64,000 nucleotides of DNA, taken from Coleofasciculus sp. LEGE 07092. GTDB lineage: Bacteria > Cyanobacteriota > Cyanobacteriia > Cyanobacteriales > Coleofasciculaceae. Below the pieces are notes generated by a model. That model did not search any database, was not told where the DNA came from, and was given only the letters and a program-made list of their open reading frames with translations. Both the position numbers and the translations under genes were made by a program. The stretch is taken from contig NZ_JADEWY010000007.1 in NCBI RefSeq assembly GCF_015207375.1, forward strand, positions 1-64,000, given 5' to 3'. Of this stretch, positions 36,849 through 46,438 are shown one piece after another; positions within the stretch are counted from its first letter, which is position 1, and every line of letters starts with the position of its first letter.

Positions 36849-36960
36849 TGATTGTGTTTTTTTTATGAAGTTTTTATAGAAGGGGTTGAATCAGATATTG
36901 AGAGAAAAGTTGAAGCATGAAATCTAACACCTAAGACGCAATCAAGCAAATAGATGCATC
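36849..36960. repeat. Second copy of the vWA/PEP-CTERM leader blocks, fused
   Basis: 36849-36909 matches 33952-34013, upstream of the vWA gene. 36911-36950 matches pieces of 35026-35085, downstream of the vWA gene. The two matches are adjacent here, so this copy lacks the vWA gene altogether. It marks a duplication followed by deletion, or the ancestral state before the vWA gene arrived. Confidence 0.65.
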
Positions 36961-36998
36961 CACAAAGTCCATCCGTTAGTCCAAAGAGTAAAGGTAAG

Positions 36999-37487
36999 TC
37001 AAATCTCGTCCACAAGGCGCAAAACATTGTTATATAGAGGCTCGGCAACCCAAAATCCAGCTTCATTGACTAGAGCATCTAATAAAGGCTTTACCTCAGC
37101 AATCAAGCCTTGACTTTTCGCTTCGACCAGGATTCCCAAAATACCTGTGTATCGGAGGTTTAGTCTGGCTGCTACTAACCGACCCCGACGTTCATCAATC
37201 AAAACTTGATCGGCTTGAATCTCGACTGCTAGGGCGATCGCCTCCGCTTCTCCAAGGTCAAGTTCACCGCTCAGTGCTTCGACAAGAGTGCGATCGCTAA
37301 CAGCACGAGTTTGAATCCAGTTAAGGGTTTGCACTTCAGTTGCACCCGCAACAGGAAAGTTGGGATCAGTCAGTTCTCGATAAACGGCTTCGGGCATGAG
37401 AACCGTTCCATACAGTTGATGAAGGAGATGAAGTTGGTTAATTGCAGCGAGATTGTTGATGGGTGATGTATCACTGACAATAATCAC
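36999..37487 (-). CDS. DUF3368 PIN-like toxin
   Basis: 162 residues. PIN-fold RNase signatures are the early VSDTSPINNLAAINQLHLL (first metal-binding Asp), an acidic centre LDLGEAEAIALAVE, and VLIDERRGRLVAARL with a further Asp/Glu. DUF3368 proteins pair with UPF0175 antitoxins, and exactly such a gene lies immediately upstream with a 4-base ATGA overlap. The likely role is an mRNA- or tRNA-cleaving toxin in a type II system. Confidence 0.88.
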   Translation of the reverse strand: MIIVSDTSPINNLAAINQLHLLHQLYGTVLMPEAVYRELTDPNFPVAGATEVQTLNWIQTRAVSDRTLVEALSGELDLGEAEAIALAVEIQADQVLIDERRGRLVAARLNLRYTGILGILVEAKSQGLIAEVKPLLDALVNEAGFWVAEPLYNNVLRLVDEI

Positions 37488-37729
37488 AACCTACCCATCT
37501 CTCGCAGGTTTTGAATGTCTTGTTCAAAATCTTCTACCCCGTAATGCACTGAAATACGGCGACTGGCGAGTAGGTGTTGAAATGCGACGCGGTGCATTCC
37601 TGCAAATCGGCTAGCTTGAGCAAGGGTAAGCTTTTCTCGCTGAAAGAGCATGACAGCGATTTCTTGACGCATTTCAGCCTCAGTCATGCGAGTTACGGTT
37701 AAAATTTCGTCAGAAACAACAACACTCAT
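37484..37729 (-). CDS. UPF0175 family antitoxin
   Basis: 81 residues from the ATG at 37729; the longer open frame upstream is the antisense of a duplicated leader block and is rejected. MTEAEMRQEIAVMLFQREKL and LTLAQASRFAGMHRVAFQHL are the UPF0175 hallmarks: a helix-turn-helix DNA-binding domain that represses the operon and partners the PIN toxin. It overlaps the toxin start by four bases, indicating translational coupling. Confidence 0.88.
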   Translation of the reverse strand: MSVVVSDEILTVTRMTEAEMRQEIAVMLFQREKLTLAQASRFAGMHRVAFQHLLASRRISVHYGVEDFEQDIQNLREMGRL

Positions 37730-37798
37730 GGCTAAATTCCTCGCTACCCTCACTATTTTATGCCACTGAGCTAGTAAATGCCTGTGTGCTGTCCGAGC

Positions 37799-37938
37799 AT
37801 TCGATGAATGACATCTACAGCAAATGCGATCGCATTTTACTTGATCGACGAGTGATCGCGCTTTTTGTAGAGAGTCAATCGCATTTTGCATCAAAAATAC
37901 CAAGGAGAAATACAGCATGATTAAGGCACTTCCGCTTA
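37799..37938 (+). pseudogene. Truncated duplicate of the PEP-CTERM gene: leader plus first seven codons
   Basis: 139 bases match 35109-35289, including AATACCAAGGAGAAATACAG and ATGATTAAGGCACTTCCGCT. The match breaks at 37937, where the convergent DUF29 stop codon lies. One internal deletion of about 40 bases distinguishes it from the parent. It is a non-functional scar that may still act as a promoter firing into the antisense of DUF29. Confidence 0.75.
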
Positions 37939-38412
37939 CTCTGGTATATAATCAGCATTGAGGATATCCTCTAAACTAAATTCAGGTTCCCTAGGAAATA
38001 GTTCTGCATCTAATTCGTATTTTTTCAGGATATCTTTCCTGGCATTAATATAACATTCGCTCCATAGCTCTGCTAACAATCCTCTGAGACTGGGGCTATC
38101 TTCCAATAAATATTCTATTTGCCTTCTTTGTTCAACAATAGTTTGACGCCATCCTCTAGCATTATTAGCTTTTTCAGCTTGCCAATACTTAATCTTTAAA
38201 AGATGTTCTATTAAAGTTGTAAATCGACTTTTTAATTCTTTTCTTTCGCTTCTGCCCATGCTTTCAATTTCTTCTATCAAACTATCAAAATCCACAAGCT
38301 CTAGCTGCCGCTCTTTTAATAATTTTGCTGTCGTTTGCAACCACAAATAGAAATCTTGTTCGTAAAGTTCTGATAGATTTGAGATAGATTGAACCTTTAA
38401 ATCTGGATTCAT
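37936..38412 (-). CDS. DUF29 family protein
   Basis: 158 residues, full length for DUF29, a helical family expanded in cyanobacteria and of unknown function. The N-terminal YEQDFYLWLQTTAKLLKERQ and VDFDSLIEEIESMGRSERKE are diagnostic. The middle LLKIKYWQ and GWRQTIVEQRRQIEYLLEDS follow. It lies between two toxin-antitoxin pairs on the same strand. Its stop codon overlaps the end of the duplicated PEP-CTERM fragment. Confidence 0.85.
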   Translation of the reverse strand: MNPDLKVQSISNLSELYEQDFYLWLQTTAKLLKERQLELVDFDSLIEEIESMGRSERKELKSRFTTLIEHLLKIKYWQAEKANNARGWRQTIVEQRRQIEYLLEDSPSLRGLLAELWSECYINARKDILKKYELDAELFPREPEFSLEDILNADYIPE

Positions 38413-38795
38413 ATTGTCCTTACTTAATTATCAAATTTTATCTACCTAAAGTTGTTGTAATAGCTTGAGTCGTCGAATTACTGCTAGATTATAAATCACC
38501 AATTTTAGCTAAATTCACATAATAACACGCTTGTGCGATCGCGCTCCACTTAATTTTGTCAGCCTGTGTTAGAAGCACATAACATACCCTATTTTTGTGT
38601 AGAGATTTGGAGTAGTAAAACCGCCGATCAGAGGATGCTGTAGAGTCCCGTAAAACATCTTCTTTTATTGATGTTGGATTTCGCCTGATTCGGTGAATGA
38701 TAGGAGCGAAGCCGAAGCCTTGACCAGAACTCTTGAGGCTTCCCTTCTTTGATTATTGGGAAGGCAGTCTAACTTTGCCGTTATCTGGCTTCTTA
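38413..38795. other. Intergenic region with a third leader fragment
   Basis: 38667-38700 resembles 35088-35122 (TTGATGTTGGATTT..CGGTGAATGA), a third copy of the PEP-CTERM leader block. GAGCGAAGCCGAAGCC follows. No gene is supportable here. Confidence 0.45.
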
Positions 38796-39143
38796 CTAAA
38801 TATACCGGACTTGATTTTGCATCTCGTCAGAGGTTACTTGATTGAGAATGGCGAGTAATCGTTGTGCGATCTCTTGAGGAGAACGACGGACAGCAAAAAT
38901 TACTCCATAGTGCATCTGACCTGAATCAAAGTAATTCTGTACAAGTTCTTCAAAGTCAGTTCTATTGTGAGAAACCAGAGTTCTTGCTTGACTTACAGCA
39001 TACGCAAGTTGCTCCGCATCAGTTGCGTGCAGTCGCCCCGCATCTCGTGCGGTAATGACATCAAAACCTCTCGCTTGAAGCAAATTGGCTACCAGTACAT
39101 TGACATCTTCATCCAAATACAGGCAAATAAATACGCTGCTCAC
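38796..39143 (-). CDS. DUF5615 PIN-like toxin
   Basis: 115 residues. YLDEDVNVLVANLLQARGFD with two acidic metal ligands near the N-terminus, then ARDAGRLHATDAEQLAYA and LVSHNRTDFEEL, are the DUF5615 (Mut7-C-like PIN) signatures. It overlaps the upstream DUF433 gene by four bases. DUF433/DUF5615 is a recognised predicted type II toxin-antitoxin pairing. Confidence 0.85.
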   Translation of the reverse strand: MSSVFICLYLDEDVNVLVANLLQARGFDVITARDAGRLHATDAEQLAYAVSQARTLVSHNRTDFEELVQNYFDSGQMHYGVIFAVRRSPQEIAQRLLAILNQVTSDEMQNQVRYI

Positions 39144-39421
39144 AAATCTCTAACCAATGGATCAATTAATTCATCAGGAATGCGGTTTTTTTCAATATAC
39201 TGATTAATTTCGTCTTGGTGGTCACTGTAGTAAGTTAATGCTCCAAAGACTTGTCCCAAAGTAAGGTGTGGCATTCCTTTGGGGATTTCCTCCGGTGCAA
39301 TGCCCATCCGCCAAGTTTCAACGATTGCTCGGACGGGCGTACGAGTTCCTCGGATGATTGGTTCTCCATGTAGAATCTCATCATCCCGGACAACATAAAG
39401 ATATTCCGTCGCTTGAACCAT
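39140..39421 (-). CDS. DUF433 family antitoxin
   Basis: 93 residues. GEPIIRGTRTPVRAIVETWR and GMAPEEIP-like (here GIAPEEIPKGMPHLTLGQVF) are the DUF433 helix-turn-helix hallmarks. It is the expected antitoxin and autorepressor for the DUF5615 toxin whose start overlaps its stop. It is the first gene of the two-gene unit; a promoter should lie between 39422 and about 39500. Confidence 0.85.
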   Translation of the reverse strand: MVQATEYLYVVRDDEILHGEPIIRGTRTPVRAIVETWRMGIAPEEIPKGMPHLTLGQVFGALTYYSDHQDEINQYIEKNRIPDELIDPLVRDL

Positions 39422-39535
39422 GCTTACCCTTCAAGTCGGCTACTCTTCATTGTATCGTTAGTATTTAAAGCAATAGCTGTTTTCGTTCGCTTCTACCCAT
39501 AGAGTTGAGGCGATCGCCCGTTGATTATCCTAGCA

Positions 39536-39568
39536 AGATCCCCGACTTCTTAGAGAAGTCGGGGATCT
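39536..39568. terminator. Perfect 15-bp hairpin downstream of the radical SAM gene
   Basis: AGATCCCCGACTTCT pairs exactly with AGAAGTCGGGGATCT around a TAG loop. It lies 30 bases beyond the stop of the minus-strand radical SAM gene. It has no U-run. The GATCCCCGACTTCT palindrome is a dispersed cyanobacterial repeat that often sits at gene ends. Confidence 0.55.
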
Positions 39569-39597
39569 GGAGTACCTCACTTAACTTAAAAAGTGCT

Positions 39598-41187
39598 TTA
39601 ATTAATCATTTCCACAGGTAATCTATCCATTACGTCTGTTATCTCCTTCGCTGGCTTTTGCGCCAAAAACTCCGCCAACTGCCCCTCAATTTGCTCCCTC
39701 ACAATCTGACGATACTCTAAAAAATGCTCATTGTGCGCGCAAACCGTCAGGTAATGCTCCCAAACCGCCGGATTTCGCTTAATCATGCTAAATAAGTGAT
39801 GCCAAAACTTCCAACGAGTTTTGCGCTTAACTCCCTGTCGCCAACAGACAATTAACAATGCTTTTAAATCAACCCAACTGGGTAACTTAAACGGCGGTTG
39901 GCACTTCGGTTCGCCCAACTTCAGAAAATACCGATAAACCCGATCTAAATATTGCTCCGACTCGTACAACTGCCAGAATGCCTCAACGTATTCCCTCGCA
40001 ATCTCTTCTAAAGGACGAGTCGGAATAAAATTCATTAAGGTTGTTTGGTTAATATTCCCACCTCTGCCCCGCAACCGTCCCTCTTTCTCTAACCGATACC
40101 ACAAAGCAGTATTGGGTAAAGCTTGCAACATCGCAAAGGTTGTGGTAGGAATTCCGGTTTGTTCCGCAAACCGCACAATGCGATCGCCTGCTCCCGACTT
40201 TTCCCCATCAAAACCGACAATAAAGCCAGCTATCACCCGCAATCCCGCCCTCGTAATTGTTTCTACCGAGTCAGCCAGGGAACTGCGAATATTTTGGAAT
40301 TTTTTAGTTAATTGCAAGCTATCTTCATCGGGTGTTTCAATCCCCAAGAATACTGCATCAAAATAACACTCTACCATCAGTTCCATTAATTCCGAGTCTT
40401 GAGCCAAATCAATCGAGGCTTCAGTATTAAATCGGAACGGATACTGGTGTTCAGCTTGCCAAACTTTTAAGTCTTTCAGTAACAACTTAACATTGCGCTT
40501 ATTGCCAATGAAGTTGTCATCCACCATAAACACGCCGCGCCGCCATCCCAGTTCGTAGAGGTAATCCAATTCTGCTAATAACTGGGCGGGAGTTTTGGTG
40601 CGGGGTTTGCGACCGTAGAGGACAATAATATCGCAAAATTCACACTGGAAGGGACACCCCCGCGAAAACTGCACCGACATCGAATCGTAAGCGTCGAACT
40701 CTAACAACTCAAAGCGAGGAATCGGTGTTTCTGTCACATTAGGTTTTTCGCCATTAGAGCGAAAAATTCCCGCCTTGTCCCCTCGTTGGATTGCCTCAAT
40801 AAACATGGGTAGGGTAATTTCCCCTTCATCCAAAATCAGGTAATCTACCCCCACATCTTGGACTTCCTCCGGAACCGAAGTCGGGTAAGGACCCCCCACC
40901 GCGACTCGCTTACCGCGTCGTTTTGCCTCCCGAATTTGATCCAACAAATCTGGTTTCTGGACAATCATCGCCGAGAGAATCACGACATCTGCCCATTCCC
41001 ATTCCTCCTCCGTTACTGCCCGGATATTCCGGTCTACTAGTTTAAACTCCCAATCTTGTGGTAGGATTGCCGCTACCGTCACTAACCCTAAGGGCGGCAG
41101 GAGTACTTTGCGATCGACTAATTCCAAGATTTTTTCGTAAGACCAAAAGGTTTTAGGAAACAGGGGATAGACGAGTAAAACTCTCAT
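39598..41187 (-). CDS. B12-binding radical SAM protein (DUF4070 C-terminus)
   Basis: 529 residues. A cobalamin-binding Rossmann domain (about 1-140) is followed by the radical SAM core, with the 4Fe-4S ligands Cys178, Cys182 and Cys185 in SRGCPFQCEFC. The core continues through RRGVFMVDDNFIGNKR and VIAGFIVGFDGEKSG. A DUF4070 domain closes the protein. Architecture matches the class B methylase group that includes the hopanoid methylases HpnP/HpnR, but the sequence around VLLPPLGLVTVAA is that of a common cyanobacterial paralogue. I assign no substrate. The start ATG has AGGTTAGC upstream. Confidence 0.88.
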   Translation of the reverse strand: MRVLLVYPLFPKTFWSYEKILELVDRKVLLPPLGLVTVAAILPQDWEFKLVDRNIRAVTEEEWEWADVVILSAMIVQKPDLLDQIREAKRRGKRVAVGGPYPTSVPEEVQDVGVDYLILDEGEITLPMFIEAIQRGDKAGIFRSNGEKPNVTETPIPRFELLEFDAYDSMSVQFSRGCPFQCEFCDIIVLYGRKPRTKTPAQLLAELDYLYELGWRRGVFMVDDNFIGNKRNVKLLLKDLKVWQAEHQYPFRFNTEASIDLAQDSELMELMVECYFDAVFLGIETPDEDSLQLTKKFQNIRSSLADSVETITRAGLRVIAGFIVGFDGEKSGAGDRIVRFAEQTGIPTTTFAMLQALPNTALWYRLEKEGRLRGRGGNINQTTLMNFIPTRPLEEIAREYVEAFWQLYESEQYLDRVYRYFLKLGEPKCQPPFKLPSWVDLKALLIVCWRQGVKRKTRWKFWHHLFSMIKRNPAVWEHYLTVCAHNEHFLEYRQIVREQIEGQLAEFLAQKPAKEITDVMDRLPVEMIN

Positions 41188-41399
41188 ATAATTGCTAACC
41201 TCCTAAAGCTAGTCGCGGATTAACCCATTAGTTGCCAAGATTTATAGTTGTTACTACTATCTCAGCTTACCGTTTTGTTTTTTATTCTGAAAAAAGCAGT
41301 CAGTCTCAGTCAGGAAGACTGCCCAAAAAGTTAGACATATCACAGTACTCTAACAGTTCCCACCCGTTTTAACACTCTCCCTGAGTCAGCAATGCCAAA

Positions 41400-41429
41400 A
41401 GTAGGAGCGTTATCGGCAACACTCCTACT
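41400..41429 (-). terminator. Terminator of the giant TPS-type ORF
   Basis: Read on the minus strand, AGTAGGAGTGTT pairs with AACGCTCCTACT (one wobble) around a six-base loop and is followed by TTTT. It lies about 50 bases after the stop of the 1520-codon frame. Confidence 0.65.
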
Positions 41430-41477
41430 CAGGATGGGAATTTTCTGTCAGTCTGCTAATCAGTCCTTCAGCATGAT

Positions 41478-44400
41478 TTATTCTTGTTCTGTGGGTTGTA
41501 GATAAATCACTGGGTCTTTGAAATTCGGATCATCTACGATGAAGATCGTACCCGTGCCATCTTCCCGTCCGATGATAATCGAGCTAAAGCCATCGATTAA
41601 GCGGCTGATCTCTTCACTGGTGAGATCCAAGATACTCGCGCCTGTATCAGATGCGCCATTAACTCGGATATCTTGAGCAATCGAGAACGGTCGAAACTTC
41701 AATTCAGCGCCATTGCTTTGGACTGCACTACCATCAGCAATATTCGTTTCATCCCCCGTAAAGATAATATCACCGCCCACTACTCCACCAGAAGCGTTGA
41801 CACTGGTAACGTTAATCACATCCGATTTCAGCTCAACCTTGCCACCATCACCATCAGCCGAACTCGAATCTAAAATCGGAGCGTCCCCATTACTCGTATC
41901 AATACTACCTGCTTCATTCGTCGTCATGGTAATACTTCCACCCAAACCAACGCCATTGGAGAAGGAAAGAATACTGCTGGTTTGAATATTACCGTCAGCC
42001 GTTGTCAGCGTGACATCACCCCCACTGCCAGACTCCGAGCTAGAATCGACAATGGCAGTACTCAGGTCAATATCCCCTGTACCCGCACTGATTTCGGCAC
42101 TAATTGCTCCGCCATTACCAGAACCTGTTGAGCTAGAGTCTAAATCGTCGGCACTAATATTGCCTTCATTGGTACTCAGAGCAATATCTCCACCCGTAGC
42201 CGGACTGTTACCAGAGGTTAACGTGCCTGTGGTGGCGTCAATGGAACCAATTCCATCCTCGATAGTCAGAGAAATATTACCACCAACACCCCCTGTCGTA
42301 TCGGAGAAGGAATTAATACTGCTGGTGCTAATATTGCCTTCTGCTGTTGTCAGGGAGACATCACCGCCATCACCACCAGCCGCACTGGAATCTAACGTAC
42401 CTGCTGTTGTATCAATTTGTCCAATTCTTTCGTCACTGGCAGCAATATCAAAGGTAATTTTACCCCCATCTCCGTCACCACCGGAGCTAGAATTTACGTC
42501 TGCGGTGCTAATACCCCCACCCGCCGTATCAATGGTAATGGCACCACCATCACCATTAGCTGAACTGGAATCTAACGTACTGCTGCTGGTATCGATAATT
42601 CCGGGAATATCTTTCGCTGTTAAATTAATTGCACCGCCAGTACCGCTACCATTAACACTGGAATCAAGATCGTCGGTTAAAATTTGTCCTTCATTAACGG
42701 TAAGGGAAATTGCGCCACCATTGCCATCTTCTGAGGTTGCATTCAACGTACCAACGGTAGTATCAATATCACCCGTTTGACCCGTTTTCAGAGTAATATC
42801 ACCACCATTCCCGCCGCCCGTGGAACTCGTATTCACTGTTGCAGTTTGAAGGTTGCCGTTGGTGCTAGTGGCAGTCGTATCCAGGGTTACATTACCCCCA
42901 TTCGCCACCGTTGAGCCAGTAGTTATTGTGCCGCCTGTGGCATCAATCGCTCCTTCTGTGCCATTCACAGTCAGGGAAATGCTTCCCCCCGTACTGCCAG
43001 CATTACTGGAGAAACTATCTAAGTTGGCAGTCGCAATACTACCTTCAAACGTATCTAAATCAATATCGCCACCATTGCCACCCTCGGAGGTAGAGTCTAA
43101 CGTACCGTTGGTGACATCAATTGAACCTTCTCCGCCTTCAATTTTGAGGGTAATATTACCCCCAGTTCCTGCACCGTTTGAGAATGAATTGACATCGGCG
43201 GTGTCAATATTGCCTTCTGCGGTTGTGAGGGAGATACTTCCACCGTTACCTGCCTCAGAGGTAGCAAATAACGTACCACCCGCCGTATCAATGGCTCCAG
43301 TTACTTCTGAATTCGCCGCAATATCCATGCGAATCCTACCAGCATCCCCGTCACCACCAGAACGGGTATCCACATCAGCGGTGTTAATATTGCCACCACC
43401 CGTGGTGAGGGTGACATCATTGCCATTACCACCAGCCGAACTTGCGTTGATTGTACCGCTGGTAGCGTTAATTAATCCGGGCGAACCATTAACAGTGAGG
43501 CTAACTGCGCCTGCTGTTCCTTCATCGCTGGCACTCGCGTCAATAGTAGCCGTTTGGATATTGCCATCCTCGGTGGTTAGCTTAATGTCACCCGCATTAC
43601 CGTCAACTGTCGTTGAGTCTAATGTGCCATTGGTAGTATCAATATCGCCACCGCCACCTGCATCAATATCAATTTTGCCGCCATTTCCCGTACCTGTGGC
43701 GCTGGAGTCGAGGTTATCGGTTTGAATATTACCATCACTGGTCGTGAGTTCAATTTTACCACCATCGGCGACAGTGGAACCAGAAGTTAACGTCCCACCC
43801 GTGGTATCAATGGAGCCTTCAATATCTTCAACCTTTAATTCAATTGTTCCACCAACACTATCAGCATCCTCGGAAAAGGTATTGATATCGGCGGTACTGA
43901 TACTACCTTGAAACGTCTTCAACTCAACATTCCCGCCGTCTCCGGTTGCGGAGGTTGAGTCGAGTGTACCCGTTGTCGTATTAATTGAGCCAGTTCCGGC
44001 GGCAACATCCAGGGTAATTTCTGCACCAACACCACCATTGCTGGAGAAGGAATCAATAGTACTGGCGCTAATATTACCTTCATTCGTGGAAAGCTTAATT
44101 TCACCTCCGTCACCCTCCACAGACGTTGAGCGTAACGTTCCATTGGTGGCATCAATCGAACCCACTCCGCCATTAATTGTCAGGAAGATTTCGCCACCTT
44201 CCCCGTCATCACCAGAGGAGGTATCCACATCCGCCGTATCAATATTGCCAGCCGCAGTGGTGAGGGTTATTTTACCACCGTCTCCAGTCGCAGAACTCGC
44301 ATCTAACGTCCCACTACTGGTATCAATTTGTCCCGTTCCTTCTGAATTAGCAGCAATATCAAAGTCAATATCACCGGCTGTACCGTCACCATTAACGCTG

Positions 44401-46040
44401 GTATCCACATCCAGAGTCGTAATATCGCCACCTGCGGTAGAGAATGTAACATTCCCGCCATCCCCAGACTCAGACGTAGAAGCCACTCTGACACCACTAC
44501 TGCTAATATTAATAGCACCGAGTCCAGCGGTAACATCCAGGTTAATTGTGCCACCTGTACCCGAACCTGTAGAACTGGCATTTAATCCGCCATTGACTTT
44601 AATATCACCACCGGATGAAGTCAGGTCAATCGTGCCGCCGTCTCCAGATGTAGACGTATCGATATAACCGACTAATAGACTAGCACCTGAAATGTCAATA
44701 CTCCTACCTTCAGCGCGGATAACGTCAGCCGAATCATTCATAATAAACGCACCTGAACCATCATCATCCGCATCGGCGGTAAAGGTTAGTGACCCACTCC
44801 CCGGCTTAAATAGTAATTCATCATCCGGCAAATCATTAACGGAAATATTATTCGTCGCTTCCAGAATAATATTAGTATCCCCGGACATTCCTTCTAGTTC
44901 TGATTCGTAGATTTGGAAGGTTCCACCCGTGGGAGGTTCAGAAGCAAGAACTTCAGCCGTCGCCGCATTTGGATCAGTTCCCAAGGCGTTTTCTAAACTG
45001 CCATCATCATCCCCATCATCAGGACTACCATCACCGATAATGGCGATATTCTTCGGGTCAAGTAGCAGCGTACCAAAGTTCCCATTAGCGGCGGATGTAT
45101 TAACAGTTCCGTCAAAAATCAAACTGTCTTTACCCGATACCTCCACAAAACCACCATCGCCAGAATATTCACCGCCACGAGCCGTAATGTTACCGTTAAA
45201 ACTGGTAATTTGGTTTGACCAGACAACGGCTTGACCACCAGTGCCGTTATCCGTAGCATTAACATTAATCAGGGAATCAGAACTTACAAAAGTACGAGAA
45301 GCCGTTGGCAGAGTTCCTTCACCTTTAAAATCACCTCCAACTGATACCCGACCACCACCGTTTGTACCAGAAGCATCAATAGTAGCATCAACTAGAGCAA
45401 CGCGATCGCCTAAAATATTCACACCACCCCCCGTCTGGGAACTCGCTGTATTCAGAGTACCAGCAACAATTGCCGTACCAGAATTTACAGGAACAGTAGT
45501 TGCTGATTCCGTTAGTTGCACCGTGCCATCTGAATTCGCGGCTACCCCGGTGGTACTTTCGTTCCCCGTCAGTAATTCGGGTATAGACAGAGGAGAAATG
45601 CCAGCAGCACTGGGTAAACTACTATTATTAGCGATCGCAGTTGACTCAACTTCCAAACTCAGAATCATCCCTTCTTGGGAGATGCGCACTCGATTCTCGC
45701 CCGGTACTGCCGTAACCGTAATATTACCCCCCGGTGTCGAGATAGTTCCGGTATTAATAACAGTGCCACCCAGCAGCGTTAAATTCTGCCCTTCACTCAC
45801 TGCCAAATCGCCAGCATTAATAATACCTCCTGGCTCATTCATCGTAAAGGCAAAGCCATTGGGAGAACCCACTAAAGCTTGATAGTTGTTATCCCCAACA
45901 GCATAAAACCAACCGCCTTCAAAACTGATACCATTCGCCGTCGTCGCTGTAAACGCTGCTGGCACATTTAAGCTCGCATTCTCACCAAAAACAATCCCGG
46001 CTGGATTCATTAGGTAAAGGTTCGAGTTACCTCCTGTCAC
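41478..46040 (-). pseudogene. 5'-truncated filamentous-haemagglutinin-like (TPS) repeat exoprotein
   Basis: A 1520-codon open frame. It opens in the middle of the TPS (haemagglutination activity) domain with GGNSNLYLMNPAGIVFGENA. The signal peptide and the first half of that domain are missing, and upstream the frame stops within about 22 codons. After the domain (to about residue 150), about 15 imperfect units of 56-60 residues run from about 480 to 1420, each of the form GTLDSTSxxGDGGxIxLTTxxGNIxT. The C-terminus (ISRLIDGFSSIIIGREDGTG, then DPVIYLQP) ends abruptly without CHAT or anchor domain. Probably not secreted as it stands. Confidence 0.65.
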
Positions 46041-46438
46041 CTGAATTAAACCATTAATTAATGAAGCATCACTAAGGTTGTTGATAACAGAGTGGTGAAA
46101 AATTTAGGCTCAAACATCAATCTTTTTTTAGTTGTCAGCAAGTGCTAACCCCTGAAGAGCAAATCTGGTTAATCACCGAGCATTGCAACATTAAGTTTCA
46201 ATGACATGAAGCGCTTTCTCCGGTAACTCTAAAACCGGATTTGTCTGACATCCTCTATTTAGTATTTAGATGTCCTCTAGGGATCGCCGCTTTATAGTAG
46301 TGGATTGATGATCCATTATTTCTCTGCTGAAAGATAGATAAAAATAGATTAAAACTACTAAAAAATCTACTCTAAGATAGAAGAAATGGGCAGGCTTTTT
46401 GTGTGTCTACTACAGAATGATTTTTTTGGGAAGTTCCC
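46041..46438. other. Region upstream of the truncated TPS gene
   Basis: No signal-peptide coding sequence is found in any minus frame. Minus-strand in-frame codons upstream of the ORF read IFHHSVINNLSDASLINGL and then meet a stop. A short plus-strand stretch at about 46138-46200 reads VLTPEEQIWLITEHCNIKFQ and may be a fragment of another gene. CTCCGGTAACTCTAAAACCGG is a small dyad. Confidence 0.4.

Noticed and set aside
37730-37918. N-terminal extension of the UPF0175 antitoxin (62 extra codons)
   Set aside because: The extension is the antisense of a duplicated leader block; the family starts at MSVVVSDEIL with an ATG at 37729.
39598-41187. Calling the radical SAM protein HpnP or HpnR
   Set aside because: The architecture fits, but many cyanobacterial paralogues share it, and no hopanoid genes lie nearby.
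41750-44650. Possible CRISPR array because of regular spacing of similar blocks
   Set aside because: The units are about 170 bases, coding, diverged and contiguous, without short identical repeats and unique spacers.
42010-45882. Long plus-strand frames rich in Pro, Ser and Val opposite the TPS gene
   Set aside because: They are antisense shadows of the repetitive minus-strand coding sequence; their periodic composition mirrors the repeat units.
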